Part shown: positions 1 to 13,004 of the stretch, one piece after another
Layout of the letters: each line of letters starts with the position of its first letter
Numbering within the stretch: the stretch's first letter is position 1
From: Fictibacillus arsenicus
GTDB lineage: Bacteria; Bacillota; Bacilli; Bacillales; Fictibacillaceae
Direction: 5' to 3'
Length of the DNA: 64,000 bases
NCBI RefSeq assembly: GCF_001999465.1
Contig: NZ_MQMF01000002.1
Coordinates: 124,001 to 188,000 of the forward strand
The notes under the pieces: generated by a model
Told to the model about the DNA's origin: nothing
The model's input: the letters and a program-made list of their open reading frames with translations, nothing else
Database searches by the model: none
Position numbers and translations under genes: made by a program

Positions 1-452
1 TTATGGACAATCGCGCTCTCAGGAACTGGTTCATTCAGCTCTCTCATTAGCTCTCTAAACAGGTCACGGTCTTCTGCCTGCTGAATTGAAGGCAGTTTTG
101 TACCTAATAGTTCCACGTTATATTCTTCTAAAATACCGGAATTGTCGAGTTCGACGGCCATGTTTAGGCCAGTTTGTCCCCCAAGTGTTGCAAGAAGACC
201 ATCCGGGCGTTCCTGACGGATAATTCTTGATACAAACTCAAGTGTTAAAGGTTCGATGTATACCTTATCCGCCATGTTCGGATCTGTCATAATGGTTGCC
301 GGATTTGAGTTTACAAGTACAACTTCATATCCTTCTTCTTTTAATGCTTGGCAAGCCTGTGTTCCTGCATAATCAAACTCCGCTGCTTGTCCAATTACAA
401 TCGGTCCTGATCCAATTACTAAAATTTTTCGGATATCATGTCGTTTAGGCAT
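1..452 (-). CDS. carB: Carbamoyl-phosphate synthase large subunit, N-terminal part (cut by window edge)
   Basis: Only the first ~150 codons are inside the window. Translation starts [17 protein letters not shown] and contains the [14 protein letters not shown] and [11 protein letters not shown] motifs typical of the first ATP-grasp half of CarB (PyrAB). With CarA it makes carbamoyl phosphate from glutamine-derived ammonia, bicarbonate and two ATP for pyrimidine synthesis in the cytoplasm. The ATG at 450-452 overlaps the end of carA by 8 nt, so the two subunits are translationally coupled. The C-terminal synthetase and allosteric domains lie beyond position 1 and cannot be judged. Confidence 0.97.
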   Translation of the reverse strand, partial: MPKRHDIRKILVIGSGPIVIGQAAEFDYAGTQACQALKEEGYEVVLVNSNPATIMTDPNMADKVYIEPLTLEFVSRIIRQERPDGLLATLGGQTGLNMAVELDNSGILEEYNVELLGTKLPSIQQAEDRDLFRELMRELNEPVPESAIVH

Positions 453-1538
453 TCTGCATCAAACCTTCTTTCTTTGTTGTTTTAATCATATTCATGAAGT
501 CATCAAAGATCGGATTAGAATCTTGCGGTCCAGGTGACGCTTCGGGATGATATTGGATAGAAAACGCGGGTTTCACTTTATGTTTCAACCCTTCAACTGT
601 TCCATCGTTTACAGCCTGATGAGTAAGTTCCAAAGAAGTGTTCATTAATGAATCTTCAGTAACTGCGTATCCGTGGTTTTGTGAAGTAAGGGCAATCTTA
701 CCTGTTTCAAGATCTCTTACAGGATGATTCGATCCGCGATGTCCAAACTTCAGCTTTTCAGTATTGCCGCCGCAAGCTAGGGCTAGAAGCTGGTGACCTA
801 GGCAGATTCCTAAAATCGGGATGTTGTAGTTTAAAAGCTCTTGTATCATCGTGATGCCTTCAGGGACATCTTTTGGATCTCCAGGTCCGTTGCTCAAAAG
901 AACACCGTCTGGCTGAAGACGGATTATATCGGCTGCAGGCGTATTATACGGTACTACGATAACGTCGCATAATCTTCTTGATAATTCTCTCAGCATACCT
1001 GTCTTTACTCCAAAATCCACTACAACCACTCTATTTCCGCTGTTCGGAAGGTGATATGGTGAATTAGCCGAAACTTTTGATACTTGATCAGTGGTTAAAG
1101 GGGCTGAGTTCATTTCGTCGATGATTTTTTGAGCATTTTCAATCGTATTGGACAATCTTCCCTTTAACGTTCCGTGCTGTCTGATTTTTCTTGTTAATTT
1201 TCTTGTATCTATTCCGTATAGCCCTGGAATATCTTTAGCCGTCAGCCAGCTGCTTAAGGATTGAATTCCTTCATGATGGTTAGGAAATTCCGCATGTTCA
1301 TTTACAATGATTCCGCTTGCCGCCGGGCGAATGGATTCATAATCAGAACGATTGATGCCATAATTCCCTACTAGCGGATAAGTGAAAGTGATAATTTGGT
1401 CGCAGTATGAAGGATCTGTCAGAACTTCCTGATAGCCTGTCATACTTGTTGTAAAAACAACCTCTCCGTTCGCTTCACGGTTTGATCCAAATGCTAAACC
1501 ATTAAAAATTGTGCCATCTTCTAAGATTAAGTAACGTT

Positions 1539-1542
<4 letters not shown>
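445..1542 (-). CDS. carA: Carbamoyl-phosphate synthase small subunit (glutaminase)
   Basis: 365 aa, normal length. The N-terminal CPSase small-subunit domain (about residues 1-150) is followed by a class I glutamine amidotransferase domain with the nucleophile in GICLGHQ (Cys247) and the His332/Glu334 pair in YHPEA. It hydrolyses glutamine and channels ammonia to CarB. A GGAGG ribosome site precedes the ATG. The start overlaps the pyrC stop by 4 nt and the end overlaps carB by 8 nt, a tightly coupled pyr operon. Because the operon carries PyrR attenuators, this is the pyrimidine-controlled enzyme, not an arginine-specific one. Confidence 0.97.
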
Positions 1543-3838
<2,296 letters not shown>

Positions 3839-3853
3839 TAATTAAAAGGTGTA

Positions 3854-5173
3854 TTATGCAGCTGTGTCGTTACCGTTCGTTTTAAACATTTTATTCATTA
3901 ACTCATTGTCATCTTCTTTGCCTGGCAGTACCAGATTCAAGAAGATTCCGATCAATGTTGCGAGTGCCATTCCAGCGATCTCAAAGTTTGCATTAATCTT
4001 AAGTGCCGCTCCTCCGATTCCAGTCACAAGAATGACAGATGAAATAATCAGGTTTCTTTTATTTCCAAAGTCGATGTTGTTATCTACAAGCATTCTTAAT
4101 CCAGATGAAGCGATGATTCCAAACAAGAGAATCGATACTCCGCCCATTACAGCAGTTGGGATCGTGCTGATTAAGGCTGTTACTTTCCCTGAGAATCCGA
4201 ACAGGATAGCTGTCACTGCAGCACCTCCTATTACGAAAACCGAGTAAACTCGAGTGATTGCTAATACTCCAATGTTCTCGCCGTAAGTCGTTACTGGCGG
4301 TCCGCCGATCATGGAACCAATCATGACTCCAAGTCCATCTCCTAAAATAGAGCGATGAAGTCCTGGCTTTTCAATAAAATTGCGTCCGACTACTTTTGAT
4401 AATACAAGCTGATGTCCGATATGTTCAGCAATCGTTACTGCTGCAACAGGCATCATGATCATCGCGATACTCCATGAAAAGTCAGGAGTGTACGATACGA
4501 ACGGTACGATGAAATCAGGAGCTTGAATCCATTTTGCTTCTGCTACTTTTGTAAAATCAACAAGGCCTCTAAAGTAAGCGAATGTATATCCAGCGATAAT
4601 TCCGATTAAGATTGGAATGATTCCTAAGATTCCTCTAAAAAAGATGGAGCAAATGATTGTCACTGCCAGTGTAAATAGGGCAACCGTAAAGTGAGTTAAG
4701 CTGTAGTTTTCAGTTCCGGGTACATTCATTGCCATTCCTACAGCAACATTTGCAAGTCCAAGTCCGATTACGATAATGACAGGTCCGACCACTACTGGAG
4801 GCAGAATACGCATCAGCCACTTAAATCCGAAACCTTTAATGAGCAGTGCGACCACTCCGTATACTAGACCTGCAAGGAAGCTTCCAAGCATAGCTGCTTC
4901 AGGACCCCCAAATGCTTTAACAGTTAAGATCGGCGTTATAAATGCGAAGCTCGATCCGAGGTAGGCAGGAATCTGCCCTCTAGTTACAAGGAGGTACGCA
5001 AGTGTTGCCAGTCCGCTTGATACAAGTGCTACTCCAGGATGAAGTCCTACTAAGAACGGTACAAGCACTGTTGCACCAAACATTGCGAACAAGTGCTGCA
5101 GGCTTAATGTAAGCCATTGAACCGGTGATGGTTTTTCATGTACATCTAAAATTGCCTTTGTATTGTTATCCAT
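3854..5173 (-). CDS. pyrP: Uracil permease
   Basis: 439 aa from the chosen start. A nucleobase-cation symporter 2 (UraA/PyrP) family membrane protein with about 14 hydrophobic segments; the QHLFAMFGATVLVP segment near the N terminus and the GGPPVTTYGENIG motif are diagnostic. It imports uracil for salvage. An in-frame upstream ATG at 5260 would add 29 residues that run back through the attenuator terminator, so I take ATG 5171-5173, which has GGGAGGTC just upstream and gives MDNNTKAILDV. It lies between two attenuators, as in B. subtilis. Confidence 0.94.
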   Translation of the reverse strand: MDNNTKAILDVHEKPSPVQWLTLSLQHLFAMFGATVLVPFLVGLHPGVALVSSGLATLAYLLVTRGQIPAYLGSSFAFITPILTVKAFGGPEAAMLGSFLAGLVYGVVALLIKGFGFKWLMRILPPVVVGPVIIVIGLGLANVAVGMAMNVPGTENYSLTHFTVALFTLAVTIICSIFFRGILGIIPILIGIIAGYTFAYFRGLVDFTKVAEAKWIQAPDFIVPFVSYTPDFSWSIAMIMMPVAAVTIAEHIGHQLVLSKVVGRNFIEKPGLHRSILGDGLGVMIGSMIGGPPVTTYGENIGVLAITRVYSVFVIGGAAVTAILFGFSGKVTALISTIPTAVMGGVSILLFGIIASSGLRMLVDNNIDFGNKRNLIISSVILVTGIGGAALKINANFEIAGMALATLIGIFLNLVLPGKEDDNELMNKMFKTNGNDTAA

Positions 5174-5211
5174 TATGAATGACCTCCCATTTTTAAAAGC
5201 ATTCTTTCCAT

Positions 5212-5314
5212 AAAAAAACCTCTCTTGCTTTAGCAAAAGAGGCCGTGGAGGCACACGCACACACAGATCTTTCAGTGCGTGTTTTATTACCTCCCTTGCC
5301 AGCCTCTCTGGACT
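5212..5314 (-). promoter_or_regulatory. PyrR attenuator between pyrR and pyrP
   Basis: A near-consensus PyrR binding loop lies at 5294-5314 (minus strand reads AGTCCAGAGAGGCTGGCAAG) and is followed by a terminator with arms CCTCTTTTGCT / AGCAAGAGAGG (5218-5243) and a run of T. This is the standard UMP-responsive attenuator ahead of the uracil permease. Confidence 0.92.
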
Positions 5315-5330
5315 GAATTTAAAGGGTCAA

Positions 5331-5909
<579 letters not shown>

Positions 5910-5926
5910 TCATCGTTTGCATAAAA

Positions 5927-6013
5927 AAATCCCCCCGTCACGCATGACGAGAGGATAGAGTAATCCCTGTTGGATTCTCTTTAACAACGTTTCCTTCTCA
6001 GCCTCACGGGACT
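5927..6013 (-). promoter_or_regulatory. PyrR attenuator in the pyrR leader
   Basis: The minus-strand loop at 5993-6013 reads AGTCCCGTGAGGCTGAGAAG, close to the PyrR consensus. It is followed by a terminator built from CCTCTCGTCA and TGACGGGGGG (about 5934-5957) plus a T run. This is the first of three attenuators in the operon and controls pyrR itself. Confidence 0.92.
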
Positions 6014-6042
6014 AAAGTTAAAGGACTATTTAAGTTACATTG

Positions 6043-6071
6043 ATTATGACAAACAGTGTTCCCTTTGTCAA
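6043..6071 (-). promoter_or_regulatory. Sigma-A promoter of the pyr operon
   Basis: On the minus strand TTGACA (6066-6071) and CATAAT (6043-6048) are separated by exactly 17 bp, matching the sigma-A consensus. The -35 box overlaps the stop codon of the upstream rluD-type gene. The transcript would begin just before the PyrR loop of the leader attenuator, which agrees with its role. Confidence 0.85.
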
Positions 6072-6982
6072 CTTCTTTTCTCTAACAAATCCAATAGCTC
6101 GCTCATTTCAGAAGGAATTTCTCTTTCAAATTCCATATATTCACCTGTTCTTGGGTGATTGAAGCCCAAAGTTTGAGCATGAAGTGCCTGTCCTTCAATT
6201 GGAAGTGTTTTAGATGGACCGTATTTCGGATCTCCTGCTAATGGGAAACCAATATACTTCATATGAACACGGATCTGGTGCGTTCTACCAGTCTCAAGCT
6301 GGCATTCAACAAATGTATAGTTAGTAAATCGTTTTATAACATTAAAATGTGTAACAGCATTTCGGCTATTGTCATCCGTTACGGTCATTTTTTGGCGGTC
6401 ACTTTTATCCCGGCCGATCGGAGCATCAATTGTTCCTTGATCATGAGGCATAACCCCGTGAACGATCGCTTTGTAAATTCTTGTTGTTGTTTTGTCCTTA
6501 AGCTGGCTAACGAGTGATTCGTGGGCCATATCATTTTTGGCAACCATTAATAATCCTGATGTATCCTTATCAATACGATGTACGATACCAGGGCGCAGAA
6601 CACCGTTGATACCAGATAAATCTTTGCAATGTGCCATCAGACCATTAACAAGTGTACCGTTATAGTGTCCTGGCGCAGGGTGTACAACCATCCCTCTTGG
6701 TTTATTCACAACAAGGACATCTGAGTCTTCATAAACAACATCAAGATCCATTTCCTCTGGAACAACGTCCAGTTCCTGAGGTTCAGGAATTTCGATTTCA
6801 ACAATATCACCTGTTACACATTTATAATTTGATTTAACGGGTTTATCGTTCAGCAATACAATTTTATCTTTAATCCAATTTTGAATCTGAGACCGTGACC
6901 ATTCATCCTGGACATCAGATAAAACTTTATCAATACGGTTCCCTTCTTGTTCAGTGGTTACCGTATATTCAAATTTACTCAT
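6068..6982 (-). CDS. ylyB: RluD-family 23S rRNA pseudouridine synthase (YlyB)
   Basis: 304 aa. An N-terminal S4 RNA-binding domain (about residues 14-70) precedes a pseudouridine synthase RluA/RluD catalytic domain with [10 protein letters not shown], catalytic Asp138. By family it isomerises uridines in helix 69 of 23S rRNA; I infer the exact targets only from the family. It overlaps lspA by 8 nt, and the same lspA-ylyB-pyrR order occurs in B. subtilis. Confidence 0.93.
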   Translation of the reverse strand: MSKFEYTVTTEQEGNRIDKVLSDVQDEWSRSQIQNWIKDKIVLLNDKPVKSNYKCVTGDIVEIEIPEPQELDVVPEEMDLDVVYEDSDVLVVNKPRGMVVHPAPGHYNGTLVNGLMAHCKDLSGINGVLRPGIVHRIDKDTSGLLMVAKNDMAHESLVSQLKDKTTTRIYKAIVHGVMPHDQGTIDAPIGRDKSDRQKMTVTDDNSRNAVTHFNVIKRFTNYTFVECQLETGRTHQIRVHMKYIGFPLAGDPKYGPSKTLPIEGQALHAQTLGFNHPRTGEYMEFEREIPSEMSELLDLLEKRS

Positions 6983-7439
6983 TTTCTGTCTCCTTCTGTT
7001 TGCTTTCCATAAAACTTTGAATAAAAATCAAACCTACACCGATTACTAAGGCACTGTCTGCCACATTAAAAATTGGGAAATCATAGCTTCCGATATATAC
7101 ATCAACAAAATCAACGACTTCTCCGCGAAGAAGACGATCGATAAAGTTTCCTAATGCGCCTCCAAGAACAAGGGCAAGTGCTGTTTTAAGCAATCTGTCA
7201 GTAGCATGCTTCTGTAAATAATAGATGACAGCTCCGACTACAATAATCGTTATGATAATAAAAAAGTACCGCTGATCTTGTAGAATACCGAATGCAGCCC
7301 CTTTGTTTCGATGTGAGGTTATGTATAATACTTGATCAATGACAGGTATAGACTGGCCGAGGTCCATTTTTTTAACAATCATCCATTTTGTCGCTTGATC
7401 AGCCGCGAACATTAACAAGGCCAAAAGATAATAAAACAA
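6975..7439 (-). CDS. lspA: Lipoprotein signal peptidase II
   Basis: 154 aa with four predicted membrane segments. The catalytic aspartates are in GNFIDRL (Asp101) and NVADSA (Asp128), the aspartyl dyad of signal peptidase II. It cleaves signal peptides of diacylglyceryl-modified prolipoproteins at the outer membrane face. It is translationally coupled to ylyB. In B. subtilis a DksA/TraR-like gene (ylyA) sits between ileS and lspA; here the 147-bp gap contains only a terminator. Confidence 0.96.
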   Translation of the reverse strand: MFYYLLALLMFAADQATKWMIVKKMDLGQSIPVIDQVLYITSHRNKGAAFGILQDQRYFFIIITIIVVGAVIYYLQKHATDRLLKTALALVLGGALGNFIDRLLRGEVVDFVDVYIGSYDFPIFNVADSALVIGVGLIFIQSFMESKQKETENE

Positions 7440-7548
7440 TAGAACTCCTCCGATATATTAAATATGTCTTTTTGAATTGTAGCACAGCCATCGGATGTTC
7501 TACAATTTAATTTACCCATTCACCGGATTATTTCTGCACTATCTTAAA

Positions 7549-7579
7549 AAGAAAAATCCCGCGCTAGCGCGGGATTTCT
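7549..7579 (-). terminator. Rho-independent terminator of ileS
   Basis: A GC-rich perfect stem, ATCCCGCGC / GCGCGGGAT with loop TA, followed on the minus strand by TTTTTC. It lies just after the ileS stop codon. Confidence 0.9.
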
Positions 7580-7586
7580 TTAACAG

Positions 7587-10349
7587 TTATGCATAATTCT
7601 TTTCAACGATTTCTGCACAGCTTGCACAAAGTGTTGGATGATTGTCATTTTTGCCAACTTCTTCTGAAACAACCCAGCAGCGTTCACATGTTTCACCTTC
7701 CGCTGAAGTTACTGATACAGCCACATGTTCAAAGGAAGACGCATTTTCTGGTGCTTCCGATTTCACGCCGCCAACTTCCGCTTTTGAAACGATAAATAAT
7801 TTATTTAAATCTTCAACGCTCTTAAGCCAAGGCTTAAGCGATTCAGTTGGATAAAGCGTAATAGATGCAGTAAGTGATTTACCGATCGTCTTTTGGCTTC
7901 TCGCTTCTTCAAGAGCTTTTAGCACTTCATCACGCACATCCATAAACAGATCCCAATCTTTTTCAAGCTGCTCAGTACCTTTGTAGTTCTTCTCTTCTGG
8001 CACAGAAGTCAGTTGAACACTCACTTCTTCAACTCCAGGAATGTATTCCCAAACTTCATCTGCAGTGTGAGATAAAATAGGTGCAGAAAGTTTTGTTAAA
8101 GCCATGAGTGACTCATATAACACAGTCTGAATGCTTCTGCGTTTATGATCATCTTCAGCTTGGATATAAAGCGTGTCTTTTGCCATATCCAGATAGAAAG
8201 AACTTAACTCGATCGTACAGAAGTTATGGATCGTATTATAAACAGTAATGAACTGATACTCTTCGTAAGCTTTTTTAACTTTTGCAACGACTTGATCCAG
8301 CTTAACCATCATATATTTTTCAAGGTCAGGCATATCTTCAAATGCAACTGCATGCTGTTTTGGATCAAATCCGTGCAGGTTTCCTAATAAGAAACGAAGT
8401 GTATTTCTAATTTTACGGTAAACCTCAGCTACCTGCTTTAAAATATCATCAGATACACGCACATCTGACTGATAATCTACAGAAGAAACCCAAAGTCTGA
8501 TGATATCAGCACCTAGCTGCTTCATCACCTTGATCGGATCCAAAGTATTACCGATTGATTTACTCATCTTCCTTCCTTCACCATCGAGAACAAATCCATG
8601 GCTGAGTACTGCTTTATAAGGAGCTTTTCCAGTGATCGCAACAGATGTAGAAAGTGACGAGTTAAACCAGCCGCGATATTGGTCAGATCCTTCAAGATAA
8701 AGGTCTGCCGGACGAACTAAGTTCTCTCTTTCTTCTAGAACACCCCAGTGTGATGTTCCAGAATCAAACCAAACATCCATGATATCTGTTTCTTTAGAAA
8801 AACGGCCATTTGGACTATGAGGTGAAGTGAACCCTTCAGGAAGAAGATCTTTCGCTTCTCTTTCGAACCACACGTTAGAACCATGCTCTCTAAACAGTTC
8901 TACAACGTGAGCGATCGTTTCTTCAGTAAGGATCGCTTCGCCATCTTCACCATAGAATACCGGAATCGGCACACCCCATGCACGCTGACGGGAAATACAC
9001 CAGTCTTCACGATCTTTGATCATGTTGTGAAGTCGAGTCTCACCCCAAGTAGGAACCCAGTTCACTTCTTCAATCGCACGAAGCATATCATCACGAATTC
9101 CTTTAATAGAAGCGAACCATTGAGCAGTTGCTCGGAAAATTACTGGTTTCTTCGTTCTCCAGTCATGAGGATAGGAGTGAGTGATAAACGAAAGCTTTAA
9201 TAATGCACCTTTTTCCTGCAGCTGCTCAGTAATTGGTTTATTTGCTTCATCATAGAACAGACCTTCAAAACCAGGAGCGTCTTTTGTCATTACACCTCGG
9301 TCGTCTACAGGGCATAATACGTCTAATCCGTAGCGTTTACCTACAAGGAAGTCATCTTCTCCGTGTCCTGGAGCTGTATGAACACACCCTGTACCTGCAT
9401 CAGTTGTTACGTGATCACCAAGCATAACAAGTGAATCACGTCCATAAAGCGGATGGCTTGCAATCGCATGTTCAATTTCTGCACCTTTAAATCGCTTAAC
9501 AATTTCAGCTTGTTCCCACTCAAATTCTTTCTTAAGAGATTCTACTAAAGCTTCAGCTACAACATATTTTCCGTTCTCTGTTTGAACAGAAACATAATCT
9601 AATTCAGGGTGAACAGAAATACCTAGGTTTGCAGGAATCGTCCATGGAGTAGTTGTCCAGATCACGAGTTTTTCATCTGCATCCAAAACTCCCTTTCCAT
9701 CTTTCACATCAAATGCTACATAGATGGAAGCAGAACGCTTATCTTGATACTCGATCTCAGCCTCAGCTAACGCTGATTCTGATGAAGGCGACCAGTAAAC
9801 AGGCTTTAATCCTTTGTAAATAAGATCTCTTTTAGCCATCTCACCAAAAACTTCGATCTGTCTAGCTTCATATCCTTTATTAAGCGTGATATAAGGATTC
9901 TCCCAATCACCGCGAACACCTAGACGTTTAAATTGTTCACGCTGATGATCCACTTGCTTTAATGCATACTCTTCACAAAGTTTACGGAACTCAGCAACTG
10001 TGAGCTCTTTTCTTTTTACTTTTCCGCTCTTTGTCAGAGCCGTTTCAATCGGCAGCCCATGTGTATCCCATCCAGGAACATATGGAGAATAGTGGCCGGT
10101 CATCGATTTAAAACGGACGATGATATCTTTTAAAATCTTATTCTCAGCGTGGCCGATATGAATATCACCATTTGCATAAGGAGGACCATCATGAAGGATA
10201 AAAGGCGGCAGATCCTTCGTTTTTTCCATAACTTTTTCGTAGATATTTAATTCATTCCATTTCTCCTGAACAACAGGTTCACGCTGCGGAAGATTTCCGC
10301 GCATAGGGAACTCCGTTTTAGGCATCAAAAGAGTGTCTTTATAATTCAT
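7587..10349 (-). CDS. ileS: Isoleucine-tRNA ligase
   Basis: 920 aa, normal for the bacterial enzyme. The class Ia signature HIGH is at residues 64-67 and KMSKS near residue 595. The editing CP1 domain lies between, and a C-terminal zinc site (CERC ... CASC) closes the protein. It charges tRNA-Ile. Expression is controlled by the upstream T-box. The spacer between the T-box terminator and the ATG is unusually long (about 260 nt) because it contains a copy of the palindromic repeat found across this window. Confidence 0.98.
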   Translation of the reverse strand: MNYKDTLLMPKTEFPMRGNLPQREPVVQEKWNELNIYEKVMEKTKDLPPFILHDGPPYANGDIHIGHAENKILKDIIVRFKSMTGHYSPYVPGWDTHGLPIETALTKSGKVKRKELTVAEFRKLCEEYALKQVDHQREQFKRLGVRGDWENPYITLNKGYEARQIEVFGEMAKRDLIYKGLKPVYWSPSSESALAEAEIEYQDKRSASIYVAFDVKDGKGVLDADEKLVIWTTTPWTIPANLGISVHPELDYVSVQTENGKYVVAEALVESLKKEFEWEQAEIVKRFKGAEIEHAIASHPLYGRDSLVMLGDHVTTDAGTGCVHTAPGHGEDDFLVGKRYGLDVLCPVDDRGVMTKDAPGFEGLFYDEANKPITEQLQEKGALLKLSFITHSYPHDWRTKKPVIFRATAQWFASIKGIRDDMLRAIEEVNWVPTWGETRLHNMIKDREDWCISRQRAWGVPIPVFYGEDGEAILTEETIAHVVELFREHGSNVWFEREAKDLLPEGFTSPHSPNGRFSKETDIMDVWFDSGTSHWGVLEERENLVRPADLYLEGSDQYRGWFNSSLSTSVAITGKAPYKAVLSHGFVLDGEGRKMSKSIGNTLDPIKVMKQLGADIIRLWVSSVDYQSDVRVSDDILKQVAEVYRKIRNTLRFLLGNLHGFDPKQHAVAFEDMPDLEKYMMVKLDQVVAKVKKAYEEYQFITVYNTIHNFCTIELSSFYLDMAKDTLYIQAEDDHKRRSIQTVLYESLMALTKLSAPILSHTADEVWEYIPGVEEVSVQLTSVPEEKNYKGTEQLEKDWDLFMDVRDEVLKALEEARSQKTIGKSLTASITLYPTESLKPWLKSVEDLNKLFIVSKAEVGGVKSEAPENASSFEHVAVSVTSAEGETCERCWVVSEEVGKNDNHPTLCASCAEIVEKNYA

Positions 10350-10423
10350 TGCTTTTCCTCCTTAATATCGTTACCGTAAAAATAAAAGGCTGTTTTCCGC
10401 AATATATGTTGTCCTTGTAAGTG

Positions 10424-10553
10424 GTTGATTTCCGCTCCAGGATGCTCGCTTTCCGCGGGGCGGGCGGTGAGCCTCCTTGCGCTTTGCGCCATTAGGAGTC
10501 TCACCTGTCCCACTGATCCCGCAGGAGTCTCACATCCTTCTGCTCCAATCAAC
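10424..10553 (+). repeat. Palindromic intergenic repeat, copy 1 (forward)
   Basis: 130 bp from GTTGATT to AATCAAC. Apical hairpin GCGC-TTT-GCGC with flanking CTCC/GGAG and GGTGAG/CTCACC arms. It lies between the ileS start and the ileS T-box terminator, so it is transcribed (antisense to the forward orientation) in every full-length ileS mRNA. A GGCTGTTTTC sequence at 10389-10398 and GAAAAAGAGCC at about 10599-10609 form outer inverted repeats around it. Confidence 0.9.
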
Positions 10554-10613
10554 TTGCCCATGAAGAAAAGTGACAAAATACTTCGCAACTATTTTTCAGA
10601 AAAAGAGCCAAAT

Positions 10614-10868
10614 AAAAAACCTTCTCGCCCACTACTATTACAGTAGGGACGAGAAGGTTAACCCGCGGTACCACCCTAATAGGCTCTGATTAGTCAAAAC
10701 CCGCTTAGTCATCCGTAGCGTGGATGAAGCGCCTGAACTTACTAATGTTTTTCAGTACAGGAACTCAGGGGTGATCTTCAAATACCACTCTATACCAGGC
10801 TTGCACCTTTTCCTGGTTCGCTATAAATAGAGAAAAGTATCTTACTGTCCCCGTCTTCGTCACATATT
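10614..10868 (-). ncRNA. T-box leader riboswitch of ileS
   Basis: The minus strand holds the T-box consensus AGGGTGGTACCGCGGGTT (about 10660-10677), followed by an intrinsic terminator with arms CCTTCTCG / CGAGAAGG and a T run at 10614-10659. Upstream is a stem I region with GTGGTATTTGAAGATCACC, where AUC fits an isoleucine specifier. Uncharged tRNA-Ile should stabilise the antiterminator and allow ileS transcription. Confidence 0.93.
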
Positions 10869-10879
10869 AATCTTACAAA

Positions 10880-10909
10880 AGTATATGCGATTTTTTAAAT
10901 GAATGTCAA
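10880..10909 (-). promoter_or_regulatory. Sigma-A promoter of ileS
   Basis: TTGACA (10904-10909) and TATACT (10880-10885) on the minus strand, 18-bp spacer. The -35 box overlaps the divIVA stop codon, and the start point would fall just upstream of T-box stem I. Confidence 0.8.
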
Positions 10910-11415
10910 GCTTCTGTCTTTACTTCCTGAAGTTCATAGCCTTCAAGATTTTCAGGAGCGTTTAAAGAATCCCAGTCATCATTCTTTAGCATCTCTAACT
11001 GTGCTTCGATCAACATTCTAAATCGTGTGCGATATACAGATGATTGCTTCTTCAATTCATCGATTTCCATTGAAATCTTTCTAGACTTCGATAACGATTC
11101 ATTGATAATTCTGTCAGCGTTCTTTTCGGCTTCTTTTACGATCAAACGTGCTTCTTTTGAAGCTGTACGCTTAACCTCTTCACCAGTTTCTTGTGCAATT
11201 AGAATGGATTTATTCAACGTTTCTTCAATGTTTTTAAAGTATGAAATCTTTTCTTCAAGCTTGGAAACTGTTTCCTCTAAATCTTTCTTTTCACGAATAA
11301 CCGCTTCGTAATCTTTGATGACTTGATCTAAAAAGTCATTCACTTCATCTTCACTATACCCTCTGAAACCTCTTGTAAATTCCTTATTATGAATATCCAA
11401 CGGCGTTAAAGGCAA
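10906..11415 (-). CDS. divIVA: Cell division and polarity protein DivIVA
   Basis: 169 aa from the chosen start. The N-terminal membrane-binding motif PLTPLDIHNKEFTRGFRGY is followed by coiled coil to about residue 150. DivIVA binds negatively curved membrane at septa and poles and recruits Min proteins and RacA. I place the start at a TTG (11413-11415): it gives MPLTPLDIHNKEF, matching the family, and has GGAGGTG six bases upstream. An in-frame ATG five codons earlier overlaps that ribosome site and is unlikely. It ends the ylm operon just before ileS, the usual Bacillus order. Confidence 0.95.
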   Translation of the reverse strand: MPLTPLDIHNKEFTRGFRGYSEDEVNDFLDQVIKDYEAVIREKKDLEETVSKLEEKISYFKNIEETLNKSILIAQETGEEVKRTASKEARLIVKEAEKNADRIINESLSKSRKISMEIDELKKQSSVYRTRFRMLIEAQLEMLKNDDWDSLNAPENLEGYELQEVKTEA

Positions 11416-11491
11416 AACAGCCACCTCCATAGATGCATTATTTTCTACCTAATTTCGACAAAATGTCTGTCATTCCTTCTATTCCCAGAAA

Positions 11492-12265
11492 TTATTTTAA
11501 AAGTCCGTACCGGATCCGCCATTTTTCTTTCTTAGTCATACCTTCAATAGCGAATAATTTACTCCTGCCAAAACCTCTTACTGAGAGTTCATCACCTTCC
11601 ATTACTTCTGCCGCAGCCTGGTCTGTAATTTTATGATTTAATTTAACGCGGCCTTGCTGTATTAAAGGCGATGCTTTAGAACGTGACAGGTTATAGATCT
11701 CTGCAACAATAACATCCAACCGGAGAGAAGAAACCGTTCCATTTCTTTCATCGTAATCTGTTTTAATTTCCATCAAGTCATTACTTTTTATATGATGCAG
11801 CTTAATTCCTGATTTACCAATTTTGGTAAGGTTCAGTTCGATAAAACCTGATATTTCAGCTGCACAGACAAATTGCACCTTATCTCCGGTTATAAGGATA
11901 TCGCCATACTTGCCTCTTTTTACTCCTATATTCATCAAAGCGCCAAGTACGTCGCGATGCTCGATTTGAGTGAACTTTGATGGATAGACAATATCATAAA
12001 AGACGAGTTGAAAATCATCTTGTGCTGCTTCATAATACTCCGGGAAAAGAAGTGCTCTTTTTCGTTCGGAAAAAGAAGAGCCTCCCCATAAAGAGAGGCG
12101 TACGTCTGAATCGTTTCCTACGATCGTTTTAACAATTTCCTGTTCACGCGGATCAAGGAAATCAGTCAGCTTCGGACTGTATCGTTCCACAGTTTCCGAT
12201 TTCCATCTCATTACACGATCAACAAACTCATGTTCCTCTGGCCGGTAGTGCTGATAAATGCTCAT
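11492..12265 (-). CDS. ylmH: S4-domain RNA-binding protein YlmH
   Basis: 257 aa, the same length as B. subtilis YlmH. The N-terminal two thirds is the YlmH-specific region, and the C terminus (about residues 180-240, LDVIVAEIYNLSRSKASPLI and KLNHKI) is an S4 RNA-binding fold. The family has been linked to rescue of stalled 50S-peptidyl-tRNA complexes. It sits between ylmG and divIVA in the cell-division operon. Confidence 0.93.
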   Translation of the reverse strand: MSIYQHYRPEEHEFVDRVMRWKSETVERYSPKLTDFLDPREQEIVKTIVGNDSDVRLSLWGGSSFSERKRALLFPEYYEAAQDDFQLVFYDIVYPSKFTQIEHRDVLGALMNIGVKRGKYGDILITGDKVQFVCAAEISGFIELNLTKIGKSGIKLHHIKSNDLMEIKTDYDERNGTVSSLRLDVIVAEIYNLSRSKASPLIQQGRVKLNHKITDQAAAEVMEGDELSVRGFGRSKLFAIEGMTKKEKWRIRYGLLK

Positions 12266-12274
12266 AAAGAAGCC

Positions 12275-12550
12275 TTAAAAGGAGCCAGCGAGCATTCTAG
12301 CAACAGCTCTTACACCATATTGTGCAAAGTGAAGTGACATCAGCGCTACGATTGGTGAAAGGTCAATCATCCCTAAAGGCGGAATAATCTTTCGGAACGG
12401 AGAGAGATAAGGTTCTACAAGCCTTCCAATAACTTGACCGATTGAAGACTCTCTAGCGTTTGGAAACCAAGATAGAAGTATGTACCCTATTATCATGTAA
12501 TAGTAGATTTGTATAAGCGTCTGAACTACGTTTGCAATTTCGTATACCAA
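12275..12550 (-). CDS. ylmG: YggT-family membrane protein YlmG
   Basis: 91 aa, two YggT-type membrane helices with the signature SWFPNARESSIG and EPYLSPFRKIIPPLGMIDLSP split around the loop. The start is TTG at 12548-12550 with AGGTGA six bases upstream. A cell-division or envelope role is inferred from its constant position beside sepF; the molecular function is not established from sequence. Confidence 0.9.
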   Translation of the reverse strand: MVYEIANVVQTLIQIYYYMIIGYILLSWFPNARESSIGQVIGRLVEPYLSPFRKIIPPLGMIDLSPIVALMSLHFAQYGVRAVARMLAGSF

Positions 12551-12569
12551 TAAATTTCACCTGCCTGAT

Positions 12570-12992
12570 TTAGTCTTCGTCCATCATTTCTGAGATCGTA
12601 CCGGAAACATCTACGTTTTCAGGCGTGCACAAAAATGTATTTGGTCCGAGCTTTTGGATATCTCCGCCTATCGCATAAACAGTCCCTGATAAGAAGTCTA
12701 CGATTCGTTTTGCTTGATCATGCGGAATTCTTTGCAAATTCATAACTACCGCTCTTCGATTTTTCAGCTGATCTGCTATATCTTGAGCTTCAGCATAAAC
12801 GCGCGGCTCAACAAGAACAACCTTAACCTGCTGCTGGATACTTTGCAAGCTCACAACATTCGGCTTGCCTTTTTTCGTATGAGATGGTGTAATCTCTTCC
12901 TCTTCAGCCAAAGACTCTTCTTCATATTCATTTTCATATTCATAATCATCTTCTAGATCAAAAAAACGCTTAAACTTTGTTTTGATTCCCAT
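12570..12992 (-). CDS. sepF: Cell division protein SepF
   Basis: 140 aa. The amphipathic N-terminal helix [13 protein letters not shown] is followed by an acidic, low-complexity linker (residues ~15-45) and the compact SepF domain with [10 protein letters not shown]-like and [25 protein letters not shown] motifs. SepF forms rings on the membrane and binds the C-terminal tail of FtsZ. The ATG at 12990-12992 has AGGAGG at eight bases; an in-frame GTG nine bases upstream is too close to that site. Confidence 0.95.
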   Translation of the reverse strand: MGIKTKFKRFFDLEDDYEYENEYEEESLAEEEEITPSHTKKGKPNVVSLQSIQQQVKVVLVEPRVYAEAQDIADQLKNRRAVVMNLQRIPHDQAKRIVDFLSGTVYAIGGDIQKLGPNTFLCTPENVDVSGTISEMMDED

Positions 12993-13004
12993 CGATTCCA
13001 CCTC

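Noticed and set aside
10346-10646. Short open frames on both strands over the repeat copies (for example with AESEHPGAEIN or ISAPGCSLSAG)
   Set aside because: They are translations of the palindromic repeat. The same phrases recur at each copy, without ribosome sites and with ends set by the repeat, so they are not genes.
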